Source: Streptomyces actinomycinicus
Lineage (GTDB): Bacteria; Actinomycetota; Actinomycetes; Streptomycetales; Streptomycetaceae
Assembly: GCF_016741775.1 (NCBI RefSeq)
Contig: NZ_JAERRK010000003.1
Location: 1-64,000, forward strand
Reading direction: 5' to 3'
Length of the DNA stretch: 64,000 nucleotides
Positions 1 to 8,452 of the stretch are shown here, one piece after another. The notes under the pieces were generated by a model. The model searched no databases. It was not told the DNA's origin and worked only from the letters and a program-made list of their open reading frames with translations. Made by a program: the position numbers and the translations under genes. Positions within the stretch are counted from its first letter, which is position 1. The number at the start of each line of letters is the position of its first letter.

Positions 1-1
1 G

Positions 2-42
2 AGCCCCAACTCCGGGTAGGTACCCGAGAGTTGGGGCTTTTT
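2..42 (+). terminator. Rho-independent-type terminator of an upstream gene
   Basis: A ten-base stem AGCCCCAACT/AGTTGGGGCT encloses a second stem CGGGTA/TACCCG and is followed by a T run (TTTTT). This is a strong bipartite hairpin terminator for a gene that ends left of the window. Confidence 0.85.
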
Positions 43-130
43 CGCGTTCACGGCACTGGCACAGGTCGGTCATGTGCACGACACTGCAACGCCATCGTGT
101 CGTTCATGCTGCGTGCCAGCGTCGTGGCAC

Positions 131-2671
131 ATGGTCCTCAGACGCAGAAATCGACGTCGAGCTGTCACTGTGCTGGCCGGTACCGCCGTGCTCGTCACCG
201 GCGCCGCTGTCGCTCTCGCGGCCGCCGGCGGGCAAGGCACCGCAGGACCCAAGGGCGACGGGACCGCCGTGACCCCCGTCGGCTACAAGGTCACCCCGGC
301 CGGCCACCAGGTCCAGCTGGGCAATCTTCCCCTCAACGCCGTGCTCTCACCGGACCGGAGCATGCTCCTGGTGAGCAACGCCGGCCAGGGCACCCAGTCC
401 CTCCAGGTGGTCGACCCGGCCGACTCGGAGGTCGTCCAGACCCTGTCGTACCCGAGCCCCCAGGCCGTCTTCACGGGGCTCGCCTTCAGCCCCGACGGGA
501 AGCGCGCCTACGCCAGCGGTGGCGGACGCGAGATCATCCACACCTACGACGTGAGCGGTGGCCGCCTCACGGAGACCGCGCCGGTCAAGCTGCCGACGAA
601 GAACCCCGACGGCAAAGCCGTGAACATGTACCCGGCCGGGATCGCGGTGACGCCCGACGGGAAGCGGCTGGTCGTCGCCGACCGGCTCGCGGACGCCGCC
701 ACCGTGGTGACACTCGCCGACGGATCCACGCAGACCGTGGCCGTGGGGCACGCGCCGTACGCCGTCGCCCTCGCCGAGAACGGGAGGACCGCCTTCGTCA
801 CCAACCAGGGCGGTGACACGGTCAGTGTCCTCGACATCGGCGGGGACAAGCCCGAGGTGCGGTCCGCCGTCAAGGTCGGCACGCACCCCAACGCCGTGGT
901 CGCCGGCCCCGGCCAGGACACGCTGTACGTGGCCGACGGTGACAGCGACGAGGTGAGCGTCATCGACGTGCCCACCCGGAAGGTCACACGGACCCTCTCA
1001 CTCGCGCCGTACCGGAACGCGCCCGTCGGCAGCAACCCTGACGCACTGGCCCTGTCCGAGGACGGGCGGCAGCTGTACGTCGCCAACGCCGGGAACAACG
1101 ACATCGCCGTCATCGACCTGAAGCGCGGCCGGACGGCCGGGCTTATCCCCACCGCCTGGTACCCGACCGCCGTCGTACCGCTCGACGGCAAGCTGTACGT
1201 CACCAACGCCAAGGGGCTCGGCGCCGGGCCGAACAACGGGCCGGGCCACCCCGACCCCACCTCCACCGCGCCCCAGTCCCCGGACCAGTACTCGGGCTCG
1301 ATGATGAAGGGCACCCTGTCGGCCATTCCACTGGACGGCGGGGACAGGCAGCTGCGGCGGTGGACACGGACCGTCGTCGCCAACAACGGGTTCGACGAAG
1401 GGAACAGCCCGCGGGCCGTCGGGGCCGTCGTACCCCGGCGGGTCGGGGAGCGGACCCCGATCAAGCACGTGATCTACGTCGTCAAGGAGAACCGGACCTA
1501 CGACCAGGAGTTCGGCTCGCTGAAGAAGGGCAACGGGGACGCCTCCCTGAACCTGTTCGGGGACGAATCGGCGCCCAACGCCCGCGCGCTGCAGCGGCGG
1601 TTCGTCACGCTCGACAACTTCTACGCCGACGCCGAGGTCAGTGCGCAGGGCTGGAACTGGACCGTGGCCGCCAACTCCAACCCGTACAGCGAGCAGGGCT
1701 GGCCCGCGAACTACTCCGGCCGCAACCACAGCTACCCGTCCGAGAACGGGGACCCGGCGATCGCGCCCAACAGGGACCCCGACCACGCCTACCTCTGGCA
1801 GCGGCTCGACGACAAGGGCGTCTCCTTCCGTAACTACGGGTTCTACGTCAACGCCGACGCCAGTGGGCAGGCCGTCGCCGAGGACCCCGTGCTGAACGCC
1901 GGTACCGACCACGGCTTCGGGCCCTACAACCTCAGCTGTCCGGACTCGGCCGGTACCTTCCCGGCGCGGTCCAAGACGTGCGGGAGCCCGCGGATCGAGG
2001 AGTGGAAGAAGGAGTTCACCCAGTACGAGAAGGACGGGAACCTGCCCGCCTTCGAGATGGTGCGGCTGCCCAACGACCACACCTCCGGGACCAGGGCCGG
2101 CATGCCCACCCCGCAGGCCTACGTCGCCGACAACGACTGGGCGCTCGGACAGCTCGTGGACGCCGTCTCCCACTCACCGTTCTGGAAGTCGACCGCGATC
2201 TTCGTGACCGAGGACGACGCTCAGAACGGCCCGGACCACGTGGATGCGCACCGGACGATCTCGCAGGTCATCAGCCCGTACACGCAGACCGGCCGGGTGG
2301 ACTCCACCTTCTACTCCACCGCCTCCATGGTGCGCACGATCGAGCTGCTGCTGGGCCTGCGGCCCATGACGCAGTTCGACGCGTACGCCACGCCCATGGT
2401 GAACTCCTTCACGGCGCGGCCCGACGACACCCCGTACGACGCGGTGAAACCGACGACCGATCTCACGGCTGTGAACACGGTCAACTCGCCGATGGCGGGT
2501 GTGTCGGCGCGACAGGACCTCACCAAGGAGGACCAGATCGACGAGCGGACCTTCAACGAGGCGATCTGGAAGAGTGTGCGCGGGGCGAAGAGCGTGATGC
2601 CGGCGCCCCGGCACGATCTGTACGGTGCCGTCCCCGACGACCAGGCCGCGGAACTGGAGGACGACGACTGA
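131..2671 (+). CDS. exported beta-propeller / phosphoesterase (phospholipase C-like) protein
   Basis: An 846-residue protein. A basic start and hydrophobic stretch (residues 1-32) give a signal peptide or anchor. YVTN-type propeller repeats follow (for example LYVANAGNNDIAVIDL and LYVADGDSDEVSVIDV), up to about residue 400. From about residue 443 there is a phosphoesterase domain of the acid phosphatase/phospholipase C type, starting IKHVIYVVKENRTYDQEFG and ending near IFVTEDDAQNGPDHVDAHR (about 690). It probably acts outside the membrane on a phosphate ester; the substrate is unknown. The ATG at 131 is chosen because the basic n-region begins there. A GTG at 74 in the same frame would add 19 Cys/His-containing residues that do not look like a leader. 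No clear ribosome site was seen for either start. Confidence 0.8.
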   Translation: MVLRRRNRRRAVTVLAGTAVLVTGAAVALAAAGGQGTAGPKGDGTAVTPVGYKVTPAGHQVQLGNLPLNAVLSPDRSMLLVSNAGQGTQSLQVVDPADSEVVQTLSYPSPQAVFTGLAFSPDGKRAYASGGGREIIHTYDVSGGRLTETAPVKLPTKNPDGKAVNMYPAGIAVTPDGKRLVVADRLADAATVVTLADGSTQTVAVGHAPYAVALAENGRTAFVTNQGGDTVSVLDIGGDKPEVRSAVKVGTHPNAVVAGPGQDTLYVADGDSDEVSVIDVPTRKVTRTLSLAPYRNAPVGSNPDALALSEDGRQLYVANAGNNDIAVIDLKRGRTAGLIPTAWYPTAVVPLDGKLYVTNAKGLGAGPNNGPGHPDPTSTAPQSPDQYSGSMMKGTLSAIPLDGGDRQLRRWTRTVVANNGFDEGNSPRAVGAVVPRRVGERTPIKHVIYVVKENRTYDQEFGSLKKGNGDASLNLFGDESAPNARALQRRFVTLDNFYADAEVSAQGWNWTVAANSNPYSEQGWPANYSGRNHSYPSENGDPAIAPNRDPDHAYLWQRLDDKGVSFRNYGFYVNADASGQAVAEDPVLNAGTDHGFGPYNLSCPDSAGTFPARSKTCGSPRIEEWKKEFTQYEKDGNLPAFEMVRLPNDHTSGTRAGMPTPQAYVADNDWALGQLVDAVSHSPFWKSTAIFVTEDDAQNGPDHVDAHRTISQVISPYTQTGRVDSTFYSTASMVRTIELLLGLRPMTQFDAYATPMVNSFTARPDDTPYDAVKPTTDLTAVNTVNSPMAGVSARQDLTKEDQIDERTFNEAIWKSVRGAKSVMPAPRHDLYGAVPDDQAAELEDDD

Positions 2672-2680
2672 CGGGAGCCG

Positions 2681-3229
2681 TCAGAACGTCACGTCGGCCG
2701 TGACCACCGTCCCGCCCCGGCGGCCGGGTGCCTTCTGCCACTGCCAGTACAGGTTGGTGTGGGCGATCACCTGCTCCGGGGCGGGCGCGCCGTACGCGCT
2801 CAGGTCCTCCGTGGTGTGGGCGTCGGCGACCAGCGTCGCGTCGTAGCCCCGCACGATCGCGCCGTGCAGCGTGGAGCGTATGCACGCGTCCGTCTGGGCG
2901 CCCGACACCACGAGCCGGCCCACCTTGTGCGCGGCCAGGACGGCTTCCAGTTCGGTGTCCTCGAAGGAGTCGCCGTACTGCTTGTGGACGAGGGGCTCGC
3001 CGTCGGTGCGGACCAGCTCGGGCACGTACTCCCAGGTGGCGCTGCCGAAGGGCAGCTCCTCGCTGGAGTGCTGCACCCAGATCACGGGGGCGCCGGCCGA
3101 GCGGGCTGCACCGAGCAGGGTGTTGATGTTGGCGATGACGCCGTCGCGGTGGTGCGCGGCGGCCATCACGCCGTTCTGGACGTCGATGATGACCAGCGCC
3201 GTCTTCGGGCGGTCGGGCAGTGTCGTCAT
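2681..3229 (-). CDS. isochorismatase-family cysteine hydrolase
   Basis: A 182-residue cytoplasmic enzyme of the isochorismatase/nicotinamidase fold. The family triad is visible: Asp16 in ALVIIDVQNG, Lys83 in HKQYGDSF, and nucleophile Cys116 in SGAQTDACIRST. The length is usual for the family, and the substrate cannot be told from sequence. GGAG lies just upstream of the ATG. The gene converges on the phosphoesterase gene, with only 9 bases between the stops, and is divergent from the GNAT gene, with 50 bases between the starts. Confidence 0.88.
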   Translation of the reverse strand: MTTLPDRPKTALVIIDVQNGVMAAAHHRDGVIANINTLLGAARSAGAPVIWVQHSSEELPFGSATWEYVPELVRTDGEPLVHKQYGDSFEDTELEAVLAAHKVGRLVVSGAQTDACIRSTLHGAIVRGYDATLVADAHTTEDLSAYGAPAPEQVIAHTNLYWQWQKAPGRRGGTVVTADVTF

Positions 3230-3279
3230 GGCTCCAAATTAGGCGGTGGCACTGACAACGGGTGGTCTACGGTGGCCAT

Positions 3280-3840
3280 ATGACCAGCCTGACCAGCAAC
3301 GACTACCTCGTCCGCGCCATACGTCCCGACGAGTGGGCGGCCGTGAAGGAGCTACGGCTCGACGCCCTCCGGGATCCCGTGGCGGACCTCGCCTTCCTGG
3401 AGACCTACGAGGACGCCGTGGCCAGGCCCGATTCCTTCTGGCAGGACCGGGCCGCCGACTCCGGCGCGGGGTCGCGGACGGCCCTGCAGTTCATCGCCGA
3501 GGCGCCGGACGGCACCTGGGCCGGCAGCGTCACGGTGCTGATGGAGGAGGCCGGGACGGAGGACTGGGCCGGCTCTCCGGTCGAGCGGCGGCAGGGGCAC
3601 GTCGTCGGGGTGTTCGTCCGGCCGGAGCACCGCGGGAACGGGCTGATCGAGGCACTGTTCGAGGCCGGTGTGGAGTGGGCCTGGCAGCAGGGTGCCGAGC
3701 GCGTGCGGCTGGTCGTGCACGAGGACAACGTGCGGGCGCAGGGGGCCTACCGGAAGGTGGGGTTCGTGCCCAGCGGGGTCGTCGTGGCGTTCTCGAAGGA
3801 CGATGCGGAGAAGGAGTTGGAGTTCGTCCTGGAGAGGTGA
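3280..3840 (+). CDS. GNAT-family N-acetyltransferase
   Basis: A 186-residue acetyltransferase. The acetyl-CoA loop is seen in VVGVFVRPEHRGNGLIEALFEAG, with R/H-R-G-N-G the pyrophosphate-binding part. A C-terminal LVVHEDNVRAQGAYRKVGFV motif is typical of the superfamily. The acceptor is unknown. A TACGGT -10-like hexamer (3268-3273) sits six bases before the ATG, so the mRNA is probably leaderless. Confidence 0.88.
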   Translation: MTSLTSNDYLVRAIRPDEWAAVKELRLDALRDPVADLAFLETYEDAVARPDSFWQDRAADSGAGSRTALQFIAEAPDGTWAGSVTVLMEEAGTEDWAGSPVERRQGHVVGVFVRPEHRGNGLIEALFEAGVEWAWQQGAERVRLVVHEDNVRAQGAYRKVGFVPSGVVVAFSKDDAEKELEFVLER

Positions 3841-3893
3841 GGAAGCACGGGGGAGGCGCTGGGGAGGCGCTGAGGGAGCGGTGGGCGGGCCCG

Positions 3894-5456
3894 TCAGACC
3901 GGTAGCTCCTGGTGCGGCCAGCGGGAGCGGGCCTGTTCCCGGGAGCGGAGCAGGGCGAGCGTCGGCAGGCCCCGCTCCGCTCCGGTGGCCAGCAGGGACG
4001 GCAGCTCGGGGAACGGGGCGACGGCCGCGATGTCGTCCAGGACCAGGGTGAGTGGTGGGTCGAGCCGACCGGAGGATGACCGTTCGGCCATGCGCCGGCC
4101 GCGCTCGACCACGCTGGAGACGAGGGCCGTCAGGAGCGGCATCGCGCCCGGGTTGCTCCTGGGATCCTCGATGGATTCACCGACCACATAAAGCGTGCCC
4201 CCTTCGTGGACGAAGGAATCCAGGGTCAGCGCATCTGTTCGGTTTGGATTGCAGGCCTCGCGGACGTTGACGGTGAAGAGGGCGGAGAGTGCACGGCTCG
4301 TCAGCTCCTGCGCTATGTCGCGGCGTTCGGGGTGCGCGGTGAGCGCCGCCTCGAGTTCGCCGGCGGCGCCGGGCGCGGCCTTGGGGTGGGTGCGGAGGGT
4401 GCGTACGGCGTCCTGGATCTGGGTGCCCTGTGCCCAGCGGTGGACATGGCGGACCGTGCGGTTCTCCAGGGCGGCGGCGTGCAGGTAGCTGCGCAGGAGG
4501 GTGGTCGCCGTGTCGGCCACCGCCTGGTCGATCTTGGCGGTGGGCTGTACGGGGGTGAGGAGGGCCGTGGCCCGGTGCAGTGCCGTCTGTTTGTCCTCGC
4601 AGCCGCTGGTGGGGGACCAGTGGAGGCGGGCCGGGGTGTCGCAGAGGTGGCCGGGGTCGTAGAGGAGGGTGGGTCCCAGTTTGGCCCGGGTGTCCTTGGT
4701 CTCCGCCCAGAGGGCGGGGTTCGAGGTGACGAGGAGGAGGGGGCCTTCTGCGTCGCGTACGGCCTGGGTGGCGGCCGTTCGGCGGCTTTCCCTGGGGGCG
4801 ACGAGGATCCTTTCCCACTCGCCCACCCGCTCACCGTCAGCGGGGAGAGTGCTCGCAGGGGTCTGTGCCGCCGGTTCCCGGAAGTGCTCCGTCGGCCGTG
4901 GTTCCCGTTCACCGCCGGCTGCGAGGGCGCCCGAAGGGGACTGCGCCGACGGCTGCGGCTGCGGCTGGGGCTGGGGCTGGGGTTCGCGGCGGGGGGCCGG
5001 GACCTCGTGCACCGGTGCGGGAGGTGCCGTCTGCGGGGCGGGGCCCGGCATTGGCTTCCCTGCGGTGCGGTCCGCTCTCAGCCGGTCCTTGCCCGCTCGC
5101 CAGCGGGCCACGACTCCCAGCAGGAACACGGCGAGCACGATCAGGATCATCAGCTGGCCGATGAGCAGGCCCCAGAACAGGCCCCAGCCGGACAGCTGGG
5201 CCGGCGGGGTGTCGGGCCAGGCGCCGGTGAGGTCGTGCGGTGCGCCGGCCAGGTGGCGCATGGCCAGGGGGGTACGGGTGAAGGTGACGCCCTCGGGCCA
5301 GGAGCCCTTGGAGAAGACGCCCGCCAGACCCGCGGCCGTCCACACCAGCAGGGTCATGCCGAGGAGGAAGGCGAGTATGCCGATCAGCAGGCCGTCGGGG
5401 ATGCCGCCCTGGCCCTCCCGGCGGGCCTCACGGTGATCGCGTGCGTCCGGTCTCAC
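3894..5456 (-). CDS. VirD4/TraG-like type IV coupling protein with degenerate P-loop
   Basis: A 520-residue membrane protein, last gene of the T4SS-like operon. It has two membrane helices (about residues 23-45 and 93-117), a Pro/Gln-rich linker (about 135-190), then a TraG/VirD4-type ATPase fold. The Walker A position reads ILVAPRESRRTAA, lacking the GxxGxGK[ST] lysine and glycines. The Walker B region reads LTLVLDDIAAVAPFPELPSL, with Asp-Asp in place of the usual Asp-Glu. The protein ends shortly after the SREQARSRW motif, so the usual C-terminal part is missing. It starts with GTG, 12 bases after the VirB4-like stop. ATP hydrolysis looks unlikely; it may be a structural or adaptor subunit. 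Confidence 0.75.
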   Translation of the reverse strand: MRPDARDHREARREGQGGIPDGLLIGILAFLLGMTLLVWTAAGLAGVFSKGSWPEGVTFTRTPLAMRHLAGAPHDLTGAWPDTPPAQLSGWGLFWGLLIGQLMILIVLAVFLLGVVARWRAGKDRLRADRTAGKPMPGPAPQTAPPAPVHEVPAPRREPQPQPQPQPQPSAQSPSGALAAGGEREPRPTEHFREPAAQTPASTLPADGERVGEWERILVAPRESRRTAATQAVRDAEGPLLLVTSNPALWAETKDTRAKLGPTLLYDPGHLCDTPARLHWSPTSGCEDKQTALHRATALLTPVQPTAKIDQAVADTATTLLRSYLHAAALENRTVRHVHRWAQGTQIQDAVRTLRTHPKAAPGAAGELEAALTAHPERRDIAQELTSRALSALFTVNVREACNPNRTDALTLDSFVHEGGTLYVVGESIEDPRSNPGAMPLLTALVSSVVERGRRMAERSSSGRLDPPLTLVLDDIAAVAPFPELPSLLATGAERGLPTLALLRSREQARSRWPHQELPV

Positions 5457-5468
5457 CCGTTCCTCCCC

Positions 5469-6881
5469 TTACGCCACCGTCGACTCGGAGTCGCCCAGGT
5501 GCTGTTCCACGAACGCCGCCGCCCGCTGCTCCGCCTCCAGCTCGGCCGCGTGCAGGGCGTCCTCGGCCGCCAGGTCGCTGGAGGACTCGGTCATCGCGCG
5601 GTCGGTGAAGACCAGTGGCCGTTCCGTCTCCGTGACCAGGTGCTTGACCACCTGGACGTTGCCGTTGACGTCCCACACCGCGATGCCGGGCGTCAGCGTG
5701 GGGATGATCTCCACCGCCCACCTCGGCAGGCCCAGCACCCGTCCGGTCGCCCGTGCCTCGTCGGCCTTCTGGGCGTAGATCGTCCTGGTCGACGCCATCT
5801 TCAGGATGGCCGCCGCCTCCTTGGCCGCGGCTCCGTCGACCACGTCGGACAGATGGTGGACGACGGCGACGAAGGACAGACCGAGCCGTCGGCCGAACTT
5901 CAGCAGTCGCTGGAACAGCTGGGCCACGAAGGGGCTGTTGATGATGTGCCAGGCCTCCTCGACCAGGAAGATGCGCTTCTTCCGGTCGGGGCGGATCCAG
6001 GTGTGCTCCAGCCACACGCCGACGATCGCCATGAGGATGGGCATGGCGATGGAGTTGCGGTCGATGTGGGACAGGTCGAAGACGATGAGGGGCGCGTCGA
6101 GGTCGATGCCGACCGTGGTCGGGCCGTCGAACATGCCGCGCAGGTCACCGTCGACCAGCCGGTCGAGGACCAGGGCGACGTCCAGGCCCCAGGCGCGTAC
6201 GTCGTCTATGGCGACGTTCATCGCCTCCGCCGACTCGGGCTCGGGATGCCGCAGTTGTTCCACGATGTCGGTGAGGACCGGCTGGCGGTCGACGATGGTC
6301 TCGTTGACGTACGAGTGGGCGACCTTCAGGGCGAAGCCGGACCGTTCGTCCAGGCCGTGTCCCATCGCGACCTCGATGATGGTCCGGAGCAGCGCGAGCT
6401 GGCCGGTGGTCGTGATCGCCGGGTCCAGGGGGTTGAGCCGGATCCCGTGGTCCAGGGCTGCCGTCGGGTCGAGCCGGATGGGCGTTATCCCCAGCTCCTG
6501 TGCGATGAGGTTCCATTCGCCGACCCCGTCCTCGCCCTGGGCGTCCAGGACGACGACCTGGCGGTCCTTGAAGCGCAGCTGGCGCAGGACGTACGTCTTC
6601 TCCAGCGCCGACTTCCCGTTGCCGGACTCGCCGAGGACCAGCCAGTGCGGTGCCGGAAGCTGCTGGCCGTACAGCTGGAACGGGTCGTAGATGTAGCCCT
6701 TCCCGGAGTACACCTCGCGGCCGATGATGACGCCGGAGTCGCCGAGGCCGGGCGCGGCCGTGGGCAGGTAGACGGCCTGGGCCTGGCCCGTGGAGGTGCG
6801 CACCGGCAGCCGGGTGGTCTCGACCTTCCCGAACAGGAAGGAGGTGAAGGCGTCGGTCAGGACGGACAGCGGATCCCGCAT
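5469..6881 (-). CDS. VirB4/TraC-like secretion ATPase
   Basis: A 470-residue ATPase with an intact Walker A (GESGNGKS, residues 84-91) and a Walker B with catalytic glutamates (RIFLVEEAW, about 303-311), followed by VAVVHHLSDVV, a typical VirB4 motif. It would power assembly or substrate movement of the T4SS-like apparatus at the inner face of the membrane. It is shorter than full VirB4 (about 800 residues); the missing N-terminal half may be supplied by the SCO6880-family protein encoded just upstream. The frame stays open much further 5', but the residues before MRDPLSVL are a shadow of that upstream gene, which ends 14 bases away. Confidence 0.85.
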   Translation of the reverse strand: MRDPLSVLTDAFTSFLFGKVETTRLPVRTSTGQAQAVYLPTAAPGLGDSGVIIGREVYSGKGYIYDPFQLYGQQLPAPHWLVLGESGNGKSALEKTYVLRQLRFKDRQVVVLDAQGEDGVGEWNLIAQELGITPIRLDPTAALDHGIRLNPLDPAITTTGQLALLRTIIEVAMGHGLDERSGFALKVAHSYVNETIVDRQPVLTDIVEQLRHPEPESAEAMNVAIDDVRAWGLDVALVLDRLVDGDLRGMFDGPTTVGIDLDAPLIVFDLSHIDRNSIAMPILMAIVGVWLEHTWIRPDRKKRIFLVEEAWHIINSPFVAQLFQRLLKFGRRLGLSFVAVVHHLSDVVDGAAAKEAAAILKMASTRTIYAQKADEARATGRVLGLPRWAVEIIPTLTPGIAVWDVNGNVQVVKHLVTETERPLVFTDRAMTESSSDLAAEDALHAAELEAEQRAAAFVEQHLGDSESTVA

Positions 6882-6895
6882 CGGTGAATCAGCCC

Positions 6896-8452
6896 CTACC
6901 TTCGGATGCCGGTGGCGAAGGGAAGTGTGTTCACGAAGGCGCGGTGGTGCTCTCGGTCGCACCACTCCAGCTTGAGGTACGACTTGCCGGCGGAGGCTCT
7001 TATCGTCCGCTTGTCGCGGGCGAGGGACTCTGGGGAACGGGAGGAGACGGTGATGTAGCCGACGAGGTTGACGCCCGCCGCGCCGCTGGCGAGGTCCTCG
7101 CCGCGCTGGTCGAGGCGGTTGTGGGCGGCGATGTCCCGGGGGTCGACGGTCCGGTTCATCTTGGCGGCGCGGGAGGCCTCGGCCTCGTCGTTGGTCTTCT
7201 CGGTCAGCATGCGTTCGATGGCTACCTCGGTGGGCTCGAGATCCATCGTCACGGCGACCGTTCGGATGACGTCCGGGGTGTGGACGAGGAGGGGCGCGAG
7301 GAAGTTCACGCCCACCGGGGTCATGGGCCACTCCTTCACCCATGCCGTCGCGTGGCACCAGGGGGCACGGGTGCCGGACTCCCGGGTCTTGGCCTGGAGG
7401 TAGGTGGGCTCCATGGCGTCCAGCTCGGCCGGCCAGGCGTTGCGCCGGGTCATCGCCTGGATGTGGTCGATCGGGTGGTCGGGGTCGTACATGGAGTGGA
7501 TGAGGGACGCCAGCCGTCCTTGCCCCAGCGGCTGCCGTACGCGGATGTCGGCTTCCTGGAGCCGCGAGCAGATGTCGGTCAGCTCGCGGGCCATGACGAC
7601 GGCGAGGCCCGCGTCCCGGTCGACCTTGCTGCCGTGGGCGCGGACGGCCCGGGCCATGGCGTGTGCCTCGGCGGCCAGTTCGCGGGTGTAGTGCATGCAG
7701 GCGACGAGGTAGGCGCGGTGCTGCTCGCTGCTGGTGGACACCATGGACTGCAGCTGGTCGTACGACTGCTGGAGCCAGTCCGGGGACCGCTCGTCGCCGC
7801 GCAGGGTGACGTCCTTGGCGTGCGCGTCCGGGTCGGCGGGGAGGGTACGGGCGAGCATCTGCAGCCGCGTCACGAAGCCGTCGCCGTTGGCGACGTGCTT
7901 GAGCAGCGTGCCGAAGCGGTCGACCAGCGCCTCCTGGTCCTCGGAGTCGCGCAGGCCGACGCCGGGGCCCTCGATCTCGATGGCGGCGGTCACCGTCTTG
8001 CGGTCGGCGTGCAGCAGTACGGCGATCTCGTCGGGCCCGAAGGGTGCGGCGAGCCAGGTGAGCCGTCCGATGCCGGGCGGTGGTCCGATCTCGATCTCGC
8101 GGCCGTCGAGGCGGGTCCCGGCCTCCATGGCACCGGAGCGGTAGACGGCCCCGTGCTTGAGGGTGCGCTTGTACGAGCGGTTGATCTCGAACCACCGGTA
8201 GAAGGTGCGGCGCTTGTACGGCACGTAGACCGCGGCCAGCGCGAGCAGCGGGAAGCCGGTGAGCAGCACGATCCGCAGGGACAGGACCGGGACGAGGAGG
8301 CCGCACATCATGCCGAGGAACGCGCCGGCGACGATCAGCGCGATCTCGCCGGACTCGCGGTTCCGGCCGATGATCGCGTTCGGCCGGGCGCGGCCGATCA
8401 GATACGTACGGCGGGGCGTGACCGGATGGGACAGGTGGGACTCGGTCGTCAA
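6896..8452 (-). CDS. SCO6880-family T4SS-associated membrane protein
   Basis: A 518-residue protein with two adjacent membrane helices near the N terminus (about residues 38-75), then a long soluble region. The RRTYLIGRARPNAIIGRNRESGEIAL opening and neighbours match the SCO6880 family found beside VirB4-like ATPases in actinobacterial conjugative and secretion loci. It starts at TTG in a four-base TTGA overlap with the stop of the VirB6-like gene, a sign of translational coupling. The biochemical role is unknown; it may act as the membrane-bound half of a split VirB4. Confidence 0.78.
   Translation of the reverse strand: MTTESHLSHPVTPRRTYLIGRARPNAIIGRNRESGEIALIVAGAFLGMMCGLLVPVLSLRIVLLTGFPLLALAAVYVPYKRRTFYRWFEINRSYKRTLKHGAVYRSGAMEAGTRLDGREIEIGPPPGIGRLTWLAAPFGPDEIAVLLHADRKTVTAAIEIEGPGVGLRDSEDQEALVDRFGTLLKHVANGDGFVTRLQMLARTLPADPDAHAKDVTLRGDERSPDWLQQSYDQLQSMVSTSSEQHRAYLVACMHYTRELAAEAHAMARAVRAHGSKVDRDAGLAVVMARELTDICSRLQEADIRVRQPLGQGRLASLIHSMYDPDHPIDHIQAMTRRNAWPAELDAMEPTYLQAKTRESGTRAPWCHATAWVKEWPMTPVGVNFLAPLLVHTPDVIRTVAVTMDLEPTEVAIERMLTEKTNDEAEASRAAKMNRTVDPRDIAAHNRLDQRGEDLASGAAGVNLVGYITVSSRSPESLARDKRTIRASAGKSYLKLEWCDREHHRAFVNTLPFATGIRR

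Noticed and set aside
4206..6887. Very long plus-strand open frame opposite the VirD4/VirB4-like genes
   Set aside because: Gly/Val/Arg/Gln-rich shadow frame with no domain or ribosome site; the minus-strand genes have clear motifs and operon spacing.
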